53,241 bases of DNA from Amycolatopsis thailandensis (lineage in GTDB: Bacteria; Actinomycetota; Actinomycetes; Mycobacteriales; Pseudonocardiaceae): the NCBI RefSeq assembly GCF_002234405.1, contig NZ_NMQT01000147.1, forward strand, positions 1 to 53,241, written 5' to 3'. A model generated the notes under the pieces. That model searched no databases. It had not been told where the DNA came from and was given only the letters and a program-made list of their open reading frames with translations. How positions within the stretch are numbered: the first letter of the stretch is position 1; every line of letters begins with the position of its first letter. This document shows, piece by piece, positions 35,706 through 51,665 of the stretch. Made by a program: the position numbers and the translations under genes.

Positions 35706-37550
35706 TTACTTGAGATCCGCGTCAGCCACGACGAACAGTTCGGAGTGCGGCTTGGCGTTGCCGAAGGACCCGTGCGGCCAGGTCTTCCGGTTGAAGTTGA
35801 TCCCGACCTGTCCGGTGAACTCGTCCCGGAAGTTCTGGTCGACCGCGATCTTCCCGTCCTCACCGAGGTTCAGCAGGTTGACCTTGTGGTCACCGTCCAA
35901 ACCGGACCGTGCGACGAAGTAGTTCGACACCGCGAGGTGCTGCGGCTTGTCGGTCTCGCGGTAGTAGCCGTCGCCATCGAGCACGAAGTTGTCGTACGCG
36001 CCCCAGTGCGGGCCACCACCCGGGGTGCCCGGGTTGATCGGTGCCGCGCCGACGACGGTCGGCAGGTCGCCGCCACCGCCCTGCTGGGACTTTTCCTTCG
36101 TGTCGATCCGGCCGTCGATGTTCTCGACCTTGTCACCCGCGGCAAGCAGCTTCTGGATGTCGAGGACGTACACGCCACCGGTGGTGCCGGGGTCGTCCGG
36201 GCCGAGCGCGCCCTTGGACCGGCCGGTGATCGCGCGGTAGAGGTACTTGTCGTCGGGGCTGGTCTGGATCCAGCCGCCGTTCGAGCCGCCACCGTTGGAG
36301 TCGTTGTTCGGGTGGATCGCCTTGTTCGCGGCGCCGTCGTCGAACACCTGGATCCAGTGCGGCTCCTTGGCGGTGATGTCCGGCGTGTAGAACACCGCGC
36401 CGCCCTGCATGGTCTGGGCGAACGCGCCCTTGTGGCCCGGCAGGTTGGTCACCGTGGTCTCCATGACCGCGCGGCTTTCGGCGTGCAGCGGGTCCGCGGG
36501 ATCGGCGCGCGGGCCGTCCGGCAGGTACGAGACCGCCTTGAGCTTCGGCTTGTTGCGGTCGGAGATGTCCCACGTGCGGACGGTCGGCCGCCGCAGATAC
36601 GGCGACGGCTGCTTCACCGGGTCGAGAATGATGTTGCGAGGCTCGGCGTAGTCGCTGGTGACCAGGGTGTTGAGGTCCTCGCGCGCCTGGATGCCGTGCG
36701 GGTTGGCACAGGTCGGCTTGTCCAGTTGCGGGAGGTTGTCGCACAGCTTCTTGTTGTCGCCCTGCGGTGTGGCCGCCGGGGACTCGGAGAGCACCTGTGC
36801 GTTCTGGTCGAAGCGGACGACTTCGCCGGGACTGCCGGCGAAACCGTTGCCCACCACGGTGGAACCGTTGGCGTAGGTGTGCGGGCCGGGCACGACCGGG
36901 CCGCCCATGTACGTGCCGTACGCGGTGCCGTCCTTGAGGACCCAGTACGCGTCCGGCACGGAACCGCCGAGGGTCTGGGTCGGCAGGCTGACGCCCTTGA
37001 GTTTCAGTTGCGGCAACGCGGAAACGTCGAAGGCGTACGTCGCGGCGGCGAACAGCGCGCCGGCGTAGATCGTGTCGCCCTTGTGCCAGACGTACTGCAT
37101 GTGGTGCGGCTCGTTCTCGACGAGCGGCCCGACGGTGGCGGTGTTGACGACCTTGCCGTAGGTCGGCGAACCCTGCGTCGCGTCGATCACGGCGAGGAAG
37201 TCCGGACCGGGCAACGCGTTCTTGATCTTGTTCAGGCCCCCGCCGAGCGAACCCGGCAGGTTCTTGACGTCCTTGACCAGGGTGTCGGCGATGTTCTCGT
37301 CACCGGCCCAGACCAGCAGCCACTTCTTGCGCTTGCCGTCGGCGCTCCGGGACGCCGCGACGTCCTTGGACACCAGGTGGTTCTGGACCCAGTACTCCTT
37401 GCCGTCGGCCGCCTTCTTCGCGTCCTTGACGACCTGGACGTCGGCGTAGGCACTCGTCGCGGAACCGGTATAGGTCACCGTGCCCACGGCGAGCGCCACC
37501 GCCATGGCGCCTATCGCCACTTTTCGCCACTTGGGCGAGTTGGATAGCAT
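35706..37550 (-). CDS. Secreted selenium-binding/methanethiol-oxidase-like protein
   Basis: A 614-residue protein with a signal peptide (about 1-38, ending SAYA). Repeated beta-propeller-like segments include NEPHHMQYVW (a His-His pair), CANPHGIQARED (a Pro-His), TVRTWDISDRNKPKLK and FNRKTWPHGSFG. These resemble the histidines and blades of the SBP56/methanethiol oxidase family, copper enzymes that oxidise methanethiol. The match is by eye and only moderate. Gly-rich and Asn-rich surface loops are present. First gene of the minus-strand operon ending at 32773. AGGGAG lies before the ATG. Confidence 0.5.
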   Translation of the reverse strand: MLSNSPKWRKVAIGAMAVALAVGTVTYTGSATSAYADVQVVKDAKKAADGKEYWVQNHLVSKDVAASRSADGKRKKWLLVWAGDENIADTLVKDVKNLPGSLGGGLNKIKNALPGPDFLAVIDATQGSPTYGKVVNTATVGPLVENEPHHMQYVWHKGDTIYAGALFAAATYAFDVSALPQLKLKGVSLPTQTLGGSVPDAYWVLKDGTAYGTYMGGPVVPGPHTYANGSTVVGNGFAGSPGEVVRFDQNAQVLSESPAATPQGDNKKLCDNLPQLDKPTCANPHGIQAREDLNTLVTSDYAEPRNIILDPVKQPSPYLRRPTVRTWDISDRNKPKLKAVSYLPDGPRADPADPLHAESRAVMETTVTNLPGHKGAFAQTMQGGAVFYTPDITAKEPHWIQVFDDGAANKAIHPNNDSNGGGSNGGWIQTSPDDKYLYRAITGRSKGALGPDDPGTTGGVYVLDIQKLLAAGDKVENIDGRIDTKEKSQQGGGGDLPTVVGAAPINPGTPGGGPHWGAYDNFVLDGDGYYRETDKPQHLAVSNYFVARSGLDGDHKVNLLNLGEDGKIAVDQNFRDEFTGQVGINFNRKTWPHGSFGNAKPHSELFVVADADLK

Positions 37551-38197
37551 TCTTTCTCCCTGTTTTCGCTACCGAAGCGCCAGACAATCGGCACACCTCT
37601 CCCCGATTCGCACAGGTGTCACCGGCACGAATTAAAGGGAAAGCCATCAGCCGCCGGTTCGCACAGGAAACCGTTGCGGCACAGCGGAAAGTGTCAGCGC
37701 ACGGAGAATCGGCGCATCCGATTCGAATACGCGGATTCAGCGGAACGCGACCAGCCCGGAATAGGTCAGGAATCCATACACAGCGCGCTTGCTTGCTGCC
37801 GCAAGTCAACGTGCCGGCGCCACACCAAGGCGACTGGGGATTGCATGGGCGAAATACTCGTGCGAAGCCGTCGGAGTGTCAATCTCGTGATCAAAGAATG
37901 GGACATGACACGACAGGGTGAATTTCCCACGATGCGGATGCGCCATTAGGCCGAACGGGTGGCGATTTTCCGAGTACTGGGAATTAGGCCACCTGGCGGC
38001 ACTACCGCACGTCACAACGGACCAGTAACCTGCTCCCCGCGCTCACGGCAGCGTTACGAGTTCGTTACTCAATCCCGGGAACTCTGGTGCCGACCTGGGT
38101 CGTGGGGAGCCGTCGGAGACGGCTTCCACCTGCGCTCGTCGCGCTGGTCCTCACCCTGCGCCTCCCCGCGCCGACCTGCGCTTCCCCGCCCCAGATC
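37551..38197. other. Intergenic region upstream of the secreted-protein operon
   Basis: About 650 bases with visibly lower G+C than the flanking genes, at least up to about 38050. It presumably holds the promoter of the operon starting at 37550. A duplicated TTCGCACAGG lies at 37607 and 37658. No gene accepted; a 34-codon plus-strand frame at 37844 lacks convincing support. Confidence 0.5.
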
Positions 38198-38253
38198 GCG
38201 ATTAGCGGGCTAAACGCAAGTCGGCGCCGGATCGCGATTAGGGGGCTAAACGC
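38198..38253. repeat. TTAG element tandem pair (copies 19-20)
   Basis: Starts at 38198 (GCGATTAGCGGGCTAAACGC) and 38234 (GCGATTAGGGGGCTAAACGC), exactly 36 bases apart, with the flanks GATC, AAGTC/AGGTC and GGCGC repeated. The second supplies the TAA stop codon (38238-38240, minus strand) of the beta-lactamase-fold gene. Confidence 0.9.
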
Positions 38254-39341
38254 AGGTCGGAGGCGGGGTCGCAGAGGGCCTGGCGCTTGAGGGTCGCCAG
38301 GGCGTCGTCGATGGGGTGGGAGGTTCCTTCGGCGTCCGGCTTGCGCCAGCGCACGAGGTTCATCGCGGCGGAGAACTGCCGTCCGCTGTCGGCACTGGCC
38401 CAGGCCATCGTCAGGGCGCCCCAAACCGTCCCGTCGTGCCCCCAGAAGACGCCGTGACCCGGGATTTCGGTCTTGTACAGACCGAGCCCGTAGTCGATCA
38501 GCCGCCCGTCCTGCGCGATGACCGGGACCAGACGCTGCATCTCCGCCAGCGCCGACGGGCTGATGATCTCCCCGTCGAGCAGCTTGCGGTAGAAGCGGTT
38601 CAGGTCCTCGACGGTCGAGACCAGGCCGGCGCCGGTCATCACCCAGGACATGTTGTAGACGCTGTAGTCGCGCGGCGGATCGATCGCGCCGAACAGCGCT
38701 TCGTACATCCGCGAGTGCGCTCCGACGATTGGCGGGCCGGCGGGAAAACCGGTGTTCGCGAGGCCCGCGGGCTCGATGATGGTACGGGAGATGTGCTCTT
38801 CCGCTGGTGTGCCGGTCAGGTGTTCCAGGAGCTCGCCCAAGAGCAGGTAGTTCGTGTTGGAGTAGATCCCGGGAGTGCTTCCCGGCTCCCCGGTGGCGGG
38901 CGCGTCGACGCCCATCGCGATCAGCTCGGTGGGGCGGGACCGCCGGAACCGGTTGTCGTCGAGGCTCCCGGGAGCGAGCTCCTTGAGCGACGGGAACGCG
39001 TAAGGCAGGTACTCGGCGAGGCCGCTGGTGTGGTTGAGCAACATGCGGATCGTGATCGCCCGGCCCCGTTCACCGGGGACAAGCCGCGGCAGGTGGTCGC
39101 CGATCGGCGCGTCGAGATCGAGCCGCCCCGCCTCGACCTGCCGCAGAACCGCGGCCGAGACGAAGGTCTTGGTGATGCTGCCGACGCGCTGCCGCATACC
39201 GATCTCGACGGGGCGACCGGTTTCGAGGTCGGCGACCCCGGCGGCCCCGCGCCAGACCAGCTCACCCGCGCGCACCTCGGCGAACACACCCGGCACCCCC
39301 GCCCCGTGGACACCGTCCAAGGCGGACCGCAGGCTCTTCAT
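38238..39341 (-). CDS. Beta-lactamase-family serine hydrolase
   Basis: A 367-residue protein from the ATG at 39341, chosen for AGAAGAG nine bases upstream; in-frame ATGs at 39377 and 39428 are alternatives. The class C-type motifs are present: SITK (SxxK nucleophile), YSNTN (YxN) and HDGTVWG (HxG). Such proteins are D-alanyl carboxypeptidases, esterases or beta-lactamases; substrate unknown. No clear signal peptide. The C-terminal DLRLAP and stop codon come from a TTAG element. It is bracketed by tandem arrays on both sides. Confidence 0.9.
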   Translation of the reverse strand: MKSLRSALDGVHGAGVPGVFAEVRAGELVWRGAAGVADLETGRPVEIGMRQRVGSITKTFVSAAVLRQVEAGRLDLDAPIGDHLPRLVPGERGRAITIRMLLNHTSGLAEYLPYAFPSLKELAPGSLDDNRFRRSRPTELIAMGVDAPATGEPGSTPGIYSNTNYLLLGELLEHLTGTPAEEHISRTIIEPAGLANTGFPAGPPIVGAHSRMYEALFGAIDPPRDYSVYNMSWVMTGAGLVSTVEDLNRFYRKLLDGEIISPSALAEMQRLVPVIAQDGRLIDYGLGLYKTEIPGHGVFWGHDGTVWGALTMAWASADSGRQFSAAMNLVRWRKPDAEGTSHPIDDALATLKRQALCDPASDLRLAP

Positions 39342-39480
39342 GGCCGAGTTCTCTTCTGTCACCAGTGATTCCATATCGACCATCTTTTCGACCGCCGACC
39401 TCGGGATCGCCCGCCATCCGTCGCGCATCCAGGCGGATACCGCACCGATCGTCGGCCTCCCCCGCCGCCGGCCCCAGATC

Positions 39481-39572
39481 GCGTTTAGCCCGCTAAACGC
39501 AGGTCCGCGCCAGATCGCGATTAGCGGGCTAAACGCAGGTCGGCGCCGGATCGCGATTAGCGGGCTAAACGC
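39481..39572. repeat. TTAG element tandem array (copies 21-23)
   Basis: Three copies at exactly 36-base intervals: 39481 (GCGTTTAGCCCGCTAAACGC), 39517 and 39553 (both GCGATTAGCGGGCTAAACGC). Each is flanked by GATC on the left and AGGTC plus a GC-rich four to five bases on the right, so the whole 36-base unit repeats. Confidence 0.92.
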
Positions 39573-39603
39573 AGGTCGGCGGGGAGAGGTGACGGGCAGG
39601 GAA

Positions 39604-39636
39604 AAAGCCCCCGGTCCGGGAAGGACCGGGGGCTTT
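39604..39636 (-). terminator. Terminator of the first LAxTG protein gene
   Basis: AAAGCCCCCGGTCC against GGACCGGGGGCTTT with a five-base loop, flanked by A and T runs, so possibly bidirectional. Confidence 0.85.
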
Positions 39637-39654
39637 CTTGAGGTGGGGTGGTTG

Positions 39655-41421
39655 TTATTCGGACGGTTGGCGACGGCGGCGGGCGCCGAAGATCAGTGCC
39701 CCGCCGAGGCCCAGCGCGGCGAGCGCGAGCGCGCCGAGCCAGATCACGTCGGCACCGGTGCTGGCCAGCCCCGAGCCACCTTGGCCGCCACCGCTGCCCT
39801 GCCCGGCGGGAGCGCCGGTCGTCGGAGCCGGAGTTCCCGGCTCACCGCAGTTCGCGGGCTGCGTGGGCACGGTGGGCGCGGGCGCCTCGCCGGGCTCGGC
39901 CTCGAACCGTACCGGCCAGGGCTTGTCCTCCGGCCCGACGACATGGATCGGCCTCGGGTTCTCGTCCTTGATCCGCCATCCCTGAGGCGTCAGCAGATAC
40001 AGCCGGTACTCCGGCCCCGGCGCCACCTTGCGGAACTCGAAACGTCCTTCGGCGTCGGTCGTCCGCTCGCCGATGACGGGACAGTCCCCATCGGAGACGA
40101 GCACGACCTTGACCCCGCTGACGCCCTTCGGCTCACCCTGACCGGCCGGCTGGACCACGTCACCGGCGACGGTGGCGAGAGCACCCGGCACGGCCGCCTG
40201 ACCATGGGCGTACGCGTGACCGTCGAGGTCGACATCGCGATAGCCGAAGTCGCAGCTCACCGTGACCAGGCCGCGGTTGGCGGTGGCATCCGGCACCTTC
40301 TCGGACACGTCGATCGCGCGCGTCTCGCCGGGCGCGATCGTCACCCCGTTCGCCAGGTAGCCGAGTTCGCCCCAACCAGCCCCGCCTTTCAGCGCGTAGT
40401 CGGCTCCGAAGCGGTCACAACCGGAGACGATGCCCGTGAGCGGGAGCGGACCCGAGTTGGTCAGGGTCACGGCGACGTGGGCGAGATCGCCAGGCTTGTA
40501 GCTGTCCTGGGTGAAGGCCATCGACGCTTTCAGCGCCCCGTTCAGCGGCGGCGCTCCTCGGACGAGCAGGTCCTTCGAATCCGGCCCGATCCGCACGAAC
40601 TCGAACGGGAAATGCCAGCCCTTGATTTCCTCGCCGCCGAGGTAGTACCTGGCTGCCGGGACGTCGCCGAAGTCGATCTTCCCGGCCGTGTCGCTCGTGG
40701 CCTCGAACTTGGCGGATCCGTTGGCGTACTTCAGGGTGAGGGCGATGCCGGACAGCTGTTCGCCGTCGTCGGCGCGGCCGTTGCCGTTCTTGTCGCCGAA
40801 CACGACGCCCGCCGCGTGCCCGGAGACCTTGACGATGGCGACGGACTCCTGGAATTCCCCGCTGCCGGCACCGGTCTCGTCCTGCACGTAGCCGCGGACG
40901 ACCGCTTTGCCCGAGGTGAGGTCTTGAATCTGCCCGGAGACCTTGACCTCGTAGGTCTCTCCGGCCTCGAGCTTCTTGCCTGACTTGGTGCGTTCCAGTT
41001 CTCCCCACCCGGGATCGAACGAGACCGACAGGTCGGACGGATCGCTGATGAACTGGAAGACCTTCAGGCCGTTCGCGGCGGTGGTGCCGGTGTTCTTGAC
41101 CTTGAAGGTGAAGGTGACGTTCTCGTCGGTCCGGAATTCGCTCTTGTCGAAGACGACCGACGATACGAGCTGCGGCCGCTCGGCCTGCGGCTTCGGCGCC
41201 GCGGGCGTCGAACTCTCGACCGGTGGCGCGCTGGACGGCGGGGCCGCGGAACTCGCCGGAGCCTCGGACGTCGCCGGCGCACTCGATGCCGGTGACGAAG
41301 GTGCCGGATCCGCTCCGGCGGGCGCGGCGAACGCGCCCGTCAATGCCGCGGCCGCGGCGAAGGTCGCGAGATAGACCGCCCCAGTGCGAAAGCTCGATCT
41401 ACCGCTTGGTGATTTGTTCAC
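39655..41421 (-). CDS. LAxTG-anchored surface protein with SdrD-B-like domains (paralogue 1)
   Basis: A 588-residue protein from a GTG start. Signal peptide about 1-38, Ala/Ser/Pro-rich linker to about 80, then beta-sandwich domains. GVVFGDKNGNGRADDGEQLSG (about 205-225) is like the calcium-binding segment of SdrD-B/Cna-B domains. A second Cna-B-like repeat begins with GVKVVLVSDGDCPV. The C-terminus has LASTGADVIWLGAL, a hydrophobic helix and RRRRQ: a sortase signal of the class-E LAxTG type. No sortase in the window. Paralogous to the gene just upstream. Confidence 0.85.
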   Translation of the reverse strand: MNKSPSGRSSFRTGAVYLATFAAAAALTGAFAAPAGADPAPSSPASSAPATSEAPASSAAPPSSAPPVESSTPAAPKPQAERPQLVSSVVFDKSEFRTDENVTFTFKVKNTGTTAANGLKVFQFISDPSDLSVSFDPGWGELERTKSGKKLEAGETYEVKVSGQIQDLTSGKAVVRGYVQDETGAGSGEFQESVAIVKVSGHAAGVVFGDKNGNGRADDGEQLSGIALTLKYANGSAKFEATSDTAGKIDFGDVPAARYYLGGEEIKGWHFPFEFVRIGPDSKDLLVRGAPPLNGALKASMAFTQDSYKPGDLAHVAVTLTNSGPLPLTGIVSGCDRFGADYALKGGAGWGELGYLANGVTIAPGETRAIDVSEKVPDATANRGLVTVSCDFGYRDVDLDGHAYAHGQAAVPGALATVAGDVVQPAGQGEPKGVSGVKVVLVSDGDCPVIGERTTDAEGRFEFRKVAPGPEYRLYLLTPQGWRIKDENPRPIHVVGPEDKPWPVRFEAEPGEAPAPTVPTQPANCGEPGTPAPTTGAPAGQGSGGGQGGSGLASTGADVIWLGALALAALGLGGALIFGARRRRQPSE

Positions 41422-41450
41422 GCAGAGTCACCCCTGATTACCCAGATGGA

Positions 41451-41530
41451 AATGCGCATAGCCCCCGAACCGCGTAGAACCGGATCACCCTATCGGGATT
41501 CGTGAAAAGCCAGAACCTATTTCGAGTGGT
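41451..41530 (-). promoter_or_regulatory. Conserved upstream block of paralogue 1
   Basis: About 80 bases closely similar to 43382-43461 upstream of paralogue 2, including CCCCCGAACCGCGT, GATCACC and ACCTATTTCG. The conservation outside coding suggests a shared promoter and leader retained after duplication. Confidence 0.55.
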
Positions 41531-41536
41531 ATCGGC

Positions 41537-41577
41537 AAAGAGAAAGCCCCCGGCGTGGAACCGGGGGCTTTCTCTTT
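41537..41577 (-). terminator. Terminator of the second LAxTG gene
   Basis: AAAGAGAAAGCCCCCGG against CCGGGGGCTTTCTCTTT: a perfect 17-pair stem with a seven-base loop, 12 bases after the stop of paralogue 2. Confidence 0.88.
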
Positions 41578-41589
41578 CATGGTCGCTGC

Positions 41590-43353
41590 TTACTCGACAG
41601 GCCTGCGACGGCGGCGGGCACCGAACATCAGTGCCCCTCCGAGGCCCAGCGCGGCCAGCGCCAGCGCACCGAGCCAGAGCACGTCGGCTCCGGTGCTGGC
41701 CAGCCCCGATCCGCCCTGTCCGCCGCCGGAACCCTGCTCTCCGCCCGGCGCGCCGGGTACCGGAGTGGTGGTTCCGGGCTTGCCACAGGTCGAAGGCTGG
41801 GCGGGCACGGCGGGGAGCGGAGCCTCACCCTTCTCCGCTTCGACGAACGTCCGACCGGCGTTGTCCTCCGGGCCCACGACCAGAATCGACGTCGGATTGT
41901 CGTACTTGATCCGCCAGCCCTGAGGGGGCAGGAAGTACAAGCTGTAGTCCGGCCCAGGCGCTACCTTGCGGAACTCGAAGTGTCCTTTCTCATCGGTCGT
42001 CGTCTCACCCGCTACAGGGCAGTCACCCTTGGAGACGAGTATGACCTTGACGCCGGAAAGGCCCTCTCGGGGCTTGTCCGGGCCGGCGTTGTGCACGACG
42101 TCCCCGATGACGGAGGCGACACCACCCGGCACCGCCGCCCTGGCATGGGCCGTGGCGTGGTTGTCGATGTCGACCTCGCCATACCCGAAGTCACACTCCA
42201 CCCCGACGTAGCCGACGTTGAGCGAAGCGTCCGGCACCTTCTCCGACACATCGAACGTCCGCGTCTGTCCCGGAGCGATGGTGGCGCCGTCCGTGTCGGA
42301 GTCGAGTTCTCCCCACCCGGACCTGCCGTTGAAGGCGTGGTCGGCACCCGCGCGATTGCACGCGGCCACGATGCCGGTGAGCGGGATCGTTCCGGAGTTA
42401 GTCAGCGTCACGGTGACATGCGCGGTCTCACCAGGCTGATAGGTGTCCTTGGCGAAGGCCAGCGACGCTTTCAACGCGCCGTTCAACGGCGGCGAACCGC
42501 GAAGAAGCAAGTTCTTCTCACCGGGCTCGATCTTGACGAGCTTGGCGGGGAACAACCAGCCCTTGATCACCTCACCGCCGAAGCGATACTCGGCCGCGGG
42601 GACGTCACCGAACTCGATTCGGCCGTCCGCGTCGCTCGTGGCGGTGAATTTGGTGGGGCCATTGTTGTAGTGCAGCGTGAGGGTTACGCCGTCCAGCTTT
42701 TCCCCGTCGTCGAGCGTGCCGCTGCCGTTCTTGTCGCCGTAGACGACACCCGTCACGCGGCCGGTCTCTTTGGTGATCTTCGTGGTACCGGAGAACCGAC
42801 CGACCATGAAGCTGCTGTCGTCGAAGATGATTCCCTGAACGACGGCGGAGGCGTTCTCGAGGTCTTTGACCTTCCCGGTGACCGGGAGCTCGAAGCTCTC
42901 GCCCGGCTTGAGGTTCTTTTTCTCCCGGCCGAGCACGAGCGGTCCCCAGCCCGGTTCGTAGGGGACCACCAAATCGGTCGGCTCACTGAACGACTGGGAA
43001 ACCCAGATTCCGGTCGAGTCGACGGTGCCGACATTCTTGATCTTGAAAGTGAATCGGACGTCCTCGTCGGTCCGATACGACGGCTTGTCGAAGACGACCG
43101 ACGCCTCGATGTTCGCTCGCTCGGCCTGCGGTTTCGGCGCCGCGGGAGCCGAGCTTTCCGCAGGCGGAACGCTGGGCGAGGGAGCCGTGGAACTCTCCGG
43201 TGCTTCGGACGTCGCCGGTGCGGTGGAAACAGGAGCCGAAGGCTCCGGATCCGCTAAGGCCGGTGTGGCGAAAACGCCGGTCAATGCCGCCATGGCGGCG
43301 AAATAGACAACCCCGGTACGCGCGATCGATCTCGCGCCAGGTCTTTTGCTCAC
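41590..43353 (-). CDS. LAxTG-anchored surface protein with SdrD-B-like domains (paralogue 2)
   Basis: A 587-residue protein from the GTG at 43353 (GGGGAGA upstream; the same ACTCTGC sequence precedes both paralogues' GTG). Layout as paralogue 1: signal peptide, Ala/Ser/Pro linker, GVVYGDKNGSGTLDDGEKLDG, Cna-B-like repeat GVKVILVSKGDCPV, and C-terminal LASTGADVLWLGAL with RRRRR. The linker differs most, while the C-terminus is almost identical to paralogue 1, pointing to a tandem duplication with later divergence or C-terminal gene conversion. Confidence 0.85.
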   Translation of the reverse strand: MSKRPGARSIARTGVVYFAAMAALTGVFATPALADPEPSAPVSTAPATSEAPESSTAPSPSVPPAESSAPAAPKPQAERANIEASVVFDKPSYRTDEDVRFTFKIKNVGTVDSTGIWVSQSFSEPTDLVVPYEPGWGPLVLGREKKNLKPGESFELPVTGKVKDLENASAVVQGIIFDDSSFMVGRFSGTTKITKETGRVTGVVYGDKNGSGTLDDGEKLDGVTLTLHYNNGPTKFTATSDADGRIEFGDVPAAEYRFGGEVIKGWLFPAKLVKIEPGEKNLLLRGSPPLNGALKASLAFAKDTYQPGETAHVTVTLTNSGTIPLTGIVAACNRAGADHAFNGRSGWGELDSDTDGATIAPGQTRTFDVSEKVPDASLNVGYVGVECDFGYGEVDIDNHATAHARAAVPGGVASVIGDVVHNAGPDKPREGLSGVKVILVSKGDCPVAGETTTDEKGHFEFRKVAPGPDYSLYFLPPQGWRIKYDNPTSILVVGPEDNAGRTFVEAEKGEAPLPAVPAQPSTCGKPGTTTPVPGAPGGEQGSGGGQGGSGLASTGADVLWLGALALAALGLGGALMFGARRRRRPVE

Positions 43354-43381
43354 GCAGAGTCTCCCCAGATAACCCATTGGA

Positions 43382-43461
43382 ATGCGCACAGCCCCCGAAC
43401 CGCGTGGAACCCGATCACCTTAACCGGATTCGCGAGGGACCCACACCTATTTCGGTTACCG
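43382..43461 (-). promoter_or_regulatory. Conserved upstream block of paralogue 2
   Basis: Homologous to 41451-41530. On the minus strand both carry CGAAATAGGT near the far end and CGCGGTTCGGGGGCT near the gene. Confidence 0.55.
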
Positions 43462-43490
43462 GGGTCGAATCGGAACATTCAGGGAAACGG

Positions 43491-43523
43491 GAAAGGCCCC
43501 CGCCGGATCGGCGGGGGCCCTTC
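43491..43523 (-). terminator. Terminator of the rpoBC operon
   Basis: GAAAGGCCCCCGCC against GGCGGGGGCCCTTC around a five-base loop, 18 bases beyond the rpoC stop. Confidence 0.8.
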
Positions 43524-43541
43524 TCGTCGTTATCGCTTCGG

Positions 43542-47453
<3,912 letters not shown>

Positions 47454-47537
47454 GTCTTTACATCCCCTTGGGGTTGATGCGACTAGAGGAGTTGGCGAGT
47501 GGAGGCGGGAGCCCGACGGACTCCCGCCTCATCGCGG

Positions 47538-51038
<3,501 letters not shown>

Positions 51039-51123
51039 GATGCGTCCTTCCGGGGACAATGAGCGGTGAGCAGCCGCGTCAGCAACAGCTGAAGCGGACT
51101 GTCAAGGGTGCCGTGTGCCCACT

Positions 51124-51129
51124 ATCCTA
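51124..51129 (-). promoter_or_regulatory. Candidate -10 element for rpoB
   Basis: TAGGAT on the minus strand, 86 bases upstream of the rpoB start, in GTTAGGATAGTG. Upstream there is a weak TTTCAG at a spacing of about 24. Tentative. Confidence 0.3.
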
Positions 51130-51470
51130 ACTACCGGCTCCGGGCAGCCTGAAAGAGGGCAGCGCAAAGAAGCAGTCTAGCCCGAACGTCGCGGTCTGTC
51201 CAGGGGGCGCTCCCGATGGGGCCCAGCCTGCATCGCAACGTCTTCAGGTATGCCTCTCCTGGCTTCCCCGGGCCGTCCCTCCCGCAAGGGCACCGCCGGT
51301 TCTCACCGTTGCCAGTAAGCGTGACCCCACAGGGGCTCTGAGTCAAGATGCCGCGCGGTGGTCCCGCCGGTTGGCGCAGCGTCGAAGTAGGTCCGCACAG
51401 GGTGCTTCACAGGACGATCATCCTGGTTACCGCCCGGTACCCGCAGGTGACGGCACCGAGGCGCCGACCT

Positions 51471-51490
51471 GCGTTTAGCGGGCTAAACGC
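51471..51490. repeat. TTAG element (copy 24)
   Basis: GCGTTTAGCGGGCTAAACGC, with GACCT on the left and GATCC on the right, in the rpoB upstream region. Confidence 0.9.
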
Positions 51491-51616
51491 GATCCGGACG
51501 GCGGGGCGCCCTGGAGAGTCACCGGGTCGGGGCGGGGGCGTTCGGGGTGGTTCGGGGCTTGTGGCGGCTGTGACCGGTGGGTCGGCTGGGGTGGCGCACA
51601 GGGAGGCCCTCAGATC

Positions 51617-51636
51617 GCGATTAGGGGGCTAAAGTC
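51617..51636. repeat. TTAG element (copy 25)
   Basis: GCGATTAGGGGGCTAAAGTC, with the GTCGA-type right end. It lies 29 bases before the ATG of the 408-residue gene, in its likely promoter region. Confidence 0.85.
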
Positions 51637-51665
51637 GATCCGGCCGCCGCTGCGAGACTGGAGGC

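Larger units (their letters stand above)
39342..39654. other. Region between the hydrolase and the LAxTG gene
   Basis: 313 bases with no gene: the upstream region of the hydrolase, the 39481-39572 TTAG tandem array, and the terminator at 39604-39636. Confidence 0.7.
51039..51665. other. rpoB upstream region and boundary with the divergent gene
   Basis: 627 bases with no gene. It holds the rpoB leader, a -10-like TAGGAT (minus strand, 51124-51129) without a clear -35, and TTAG elements at 51471 and 51617. A 70-codon minus-strand frame at 51131-51346 is probably non-coding leader. Confidence 0.5.

Noticed and set aside
37607..37667. Direct repeat TTCGCACAGG, 51 bases apart, as an operator
   Set aside because: Only ten bases, two copies, no symmetry and no second locus. 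Insufficient to call.
37616..37949. Small plus-strand frames in the low-GC region
   Set aside because: Weak start signals, no G/C third-position bias and no recognisable product.
38087..38290. Frames built from repeat-encoded peptides (RIAISGLNAGRR and similar)
   Set aside because: They result from reading TTAG elements in an open frame and show no start signal or coding bias outside the elements.
39481..39572. 36-base tandem units resembling a CRISPR array
   Set aside because: The units are contiguous, with a constant 16-base link that is itself repeated. There are no distinct spacers and no cas genes nearby, so it is a tandem palindrome array.
51131..51346. 70-codon minus-strand frame in the rpoB leader
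   Set aside because: No Shine-Dalgarno and atypical composition (clusters of Cys/Arg). More likely untranslated leader.
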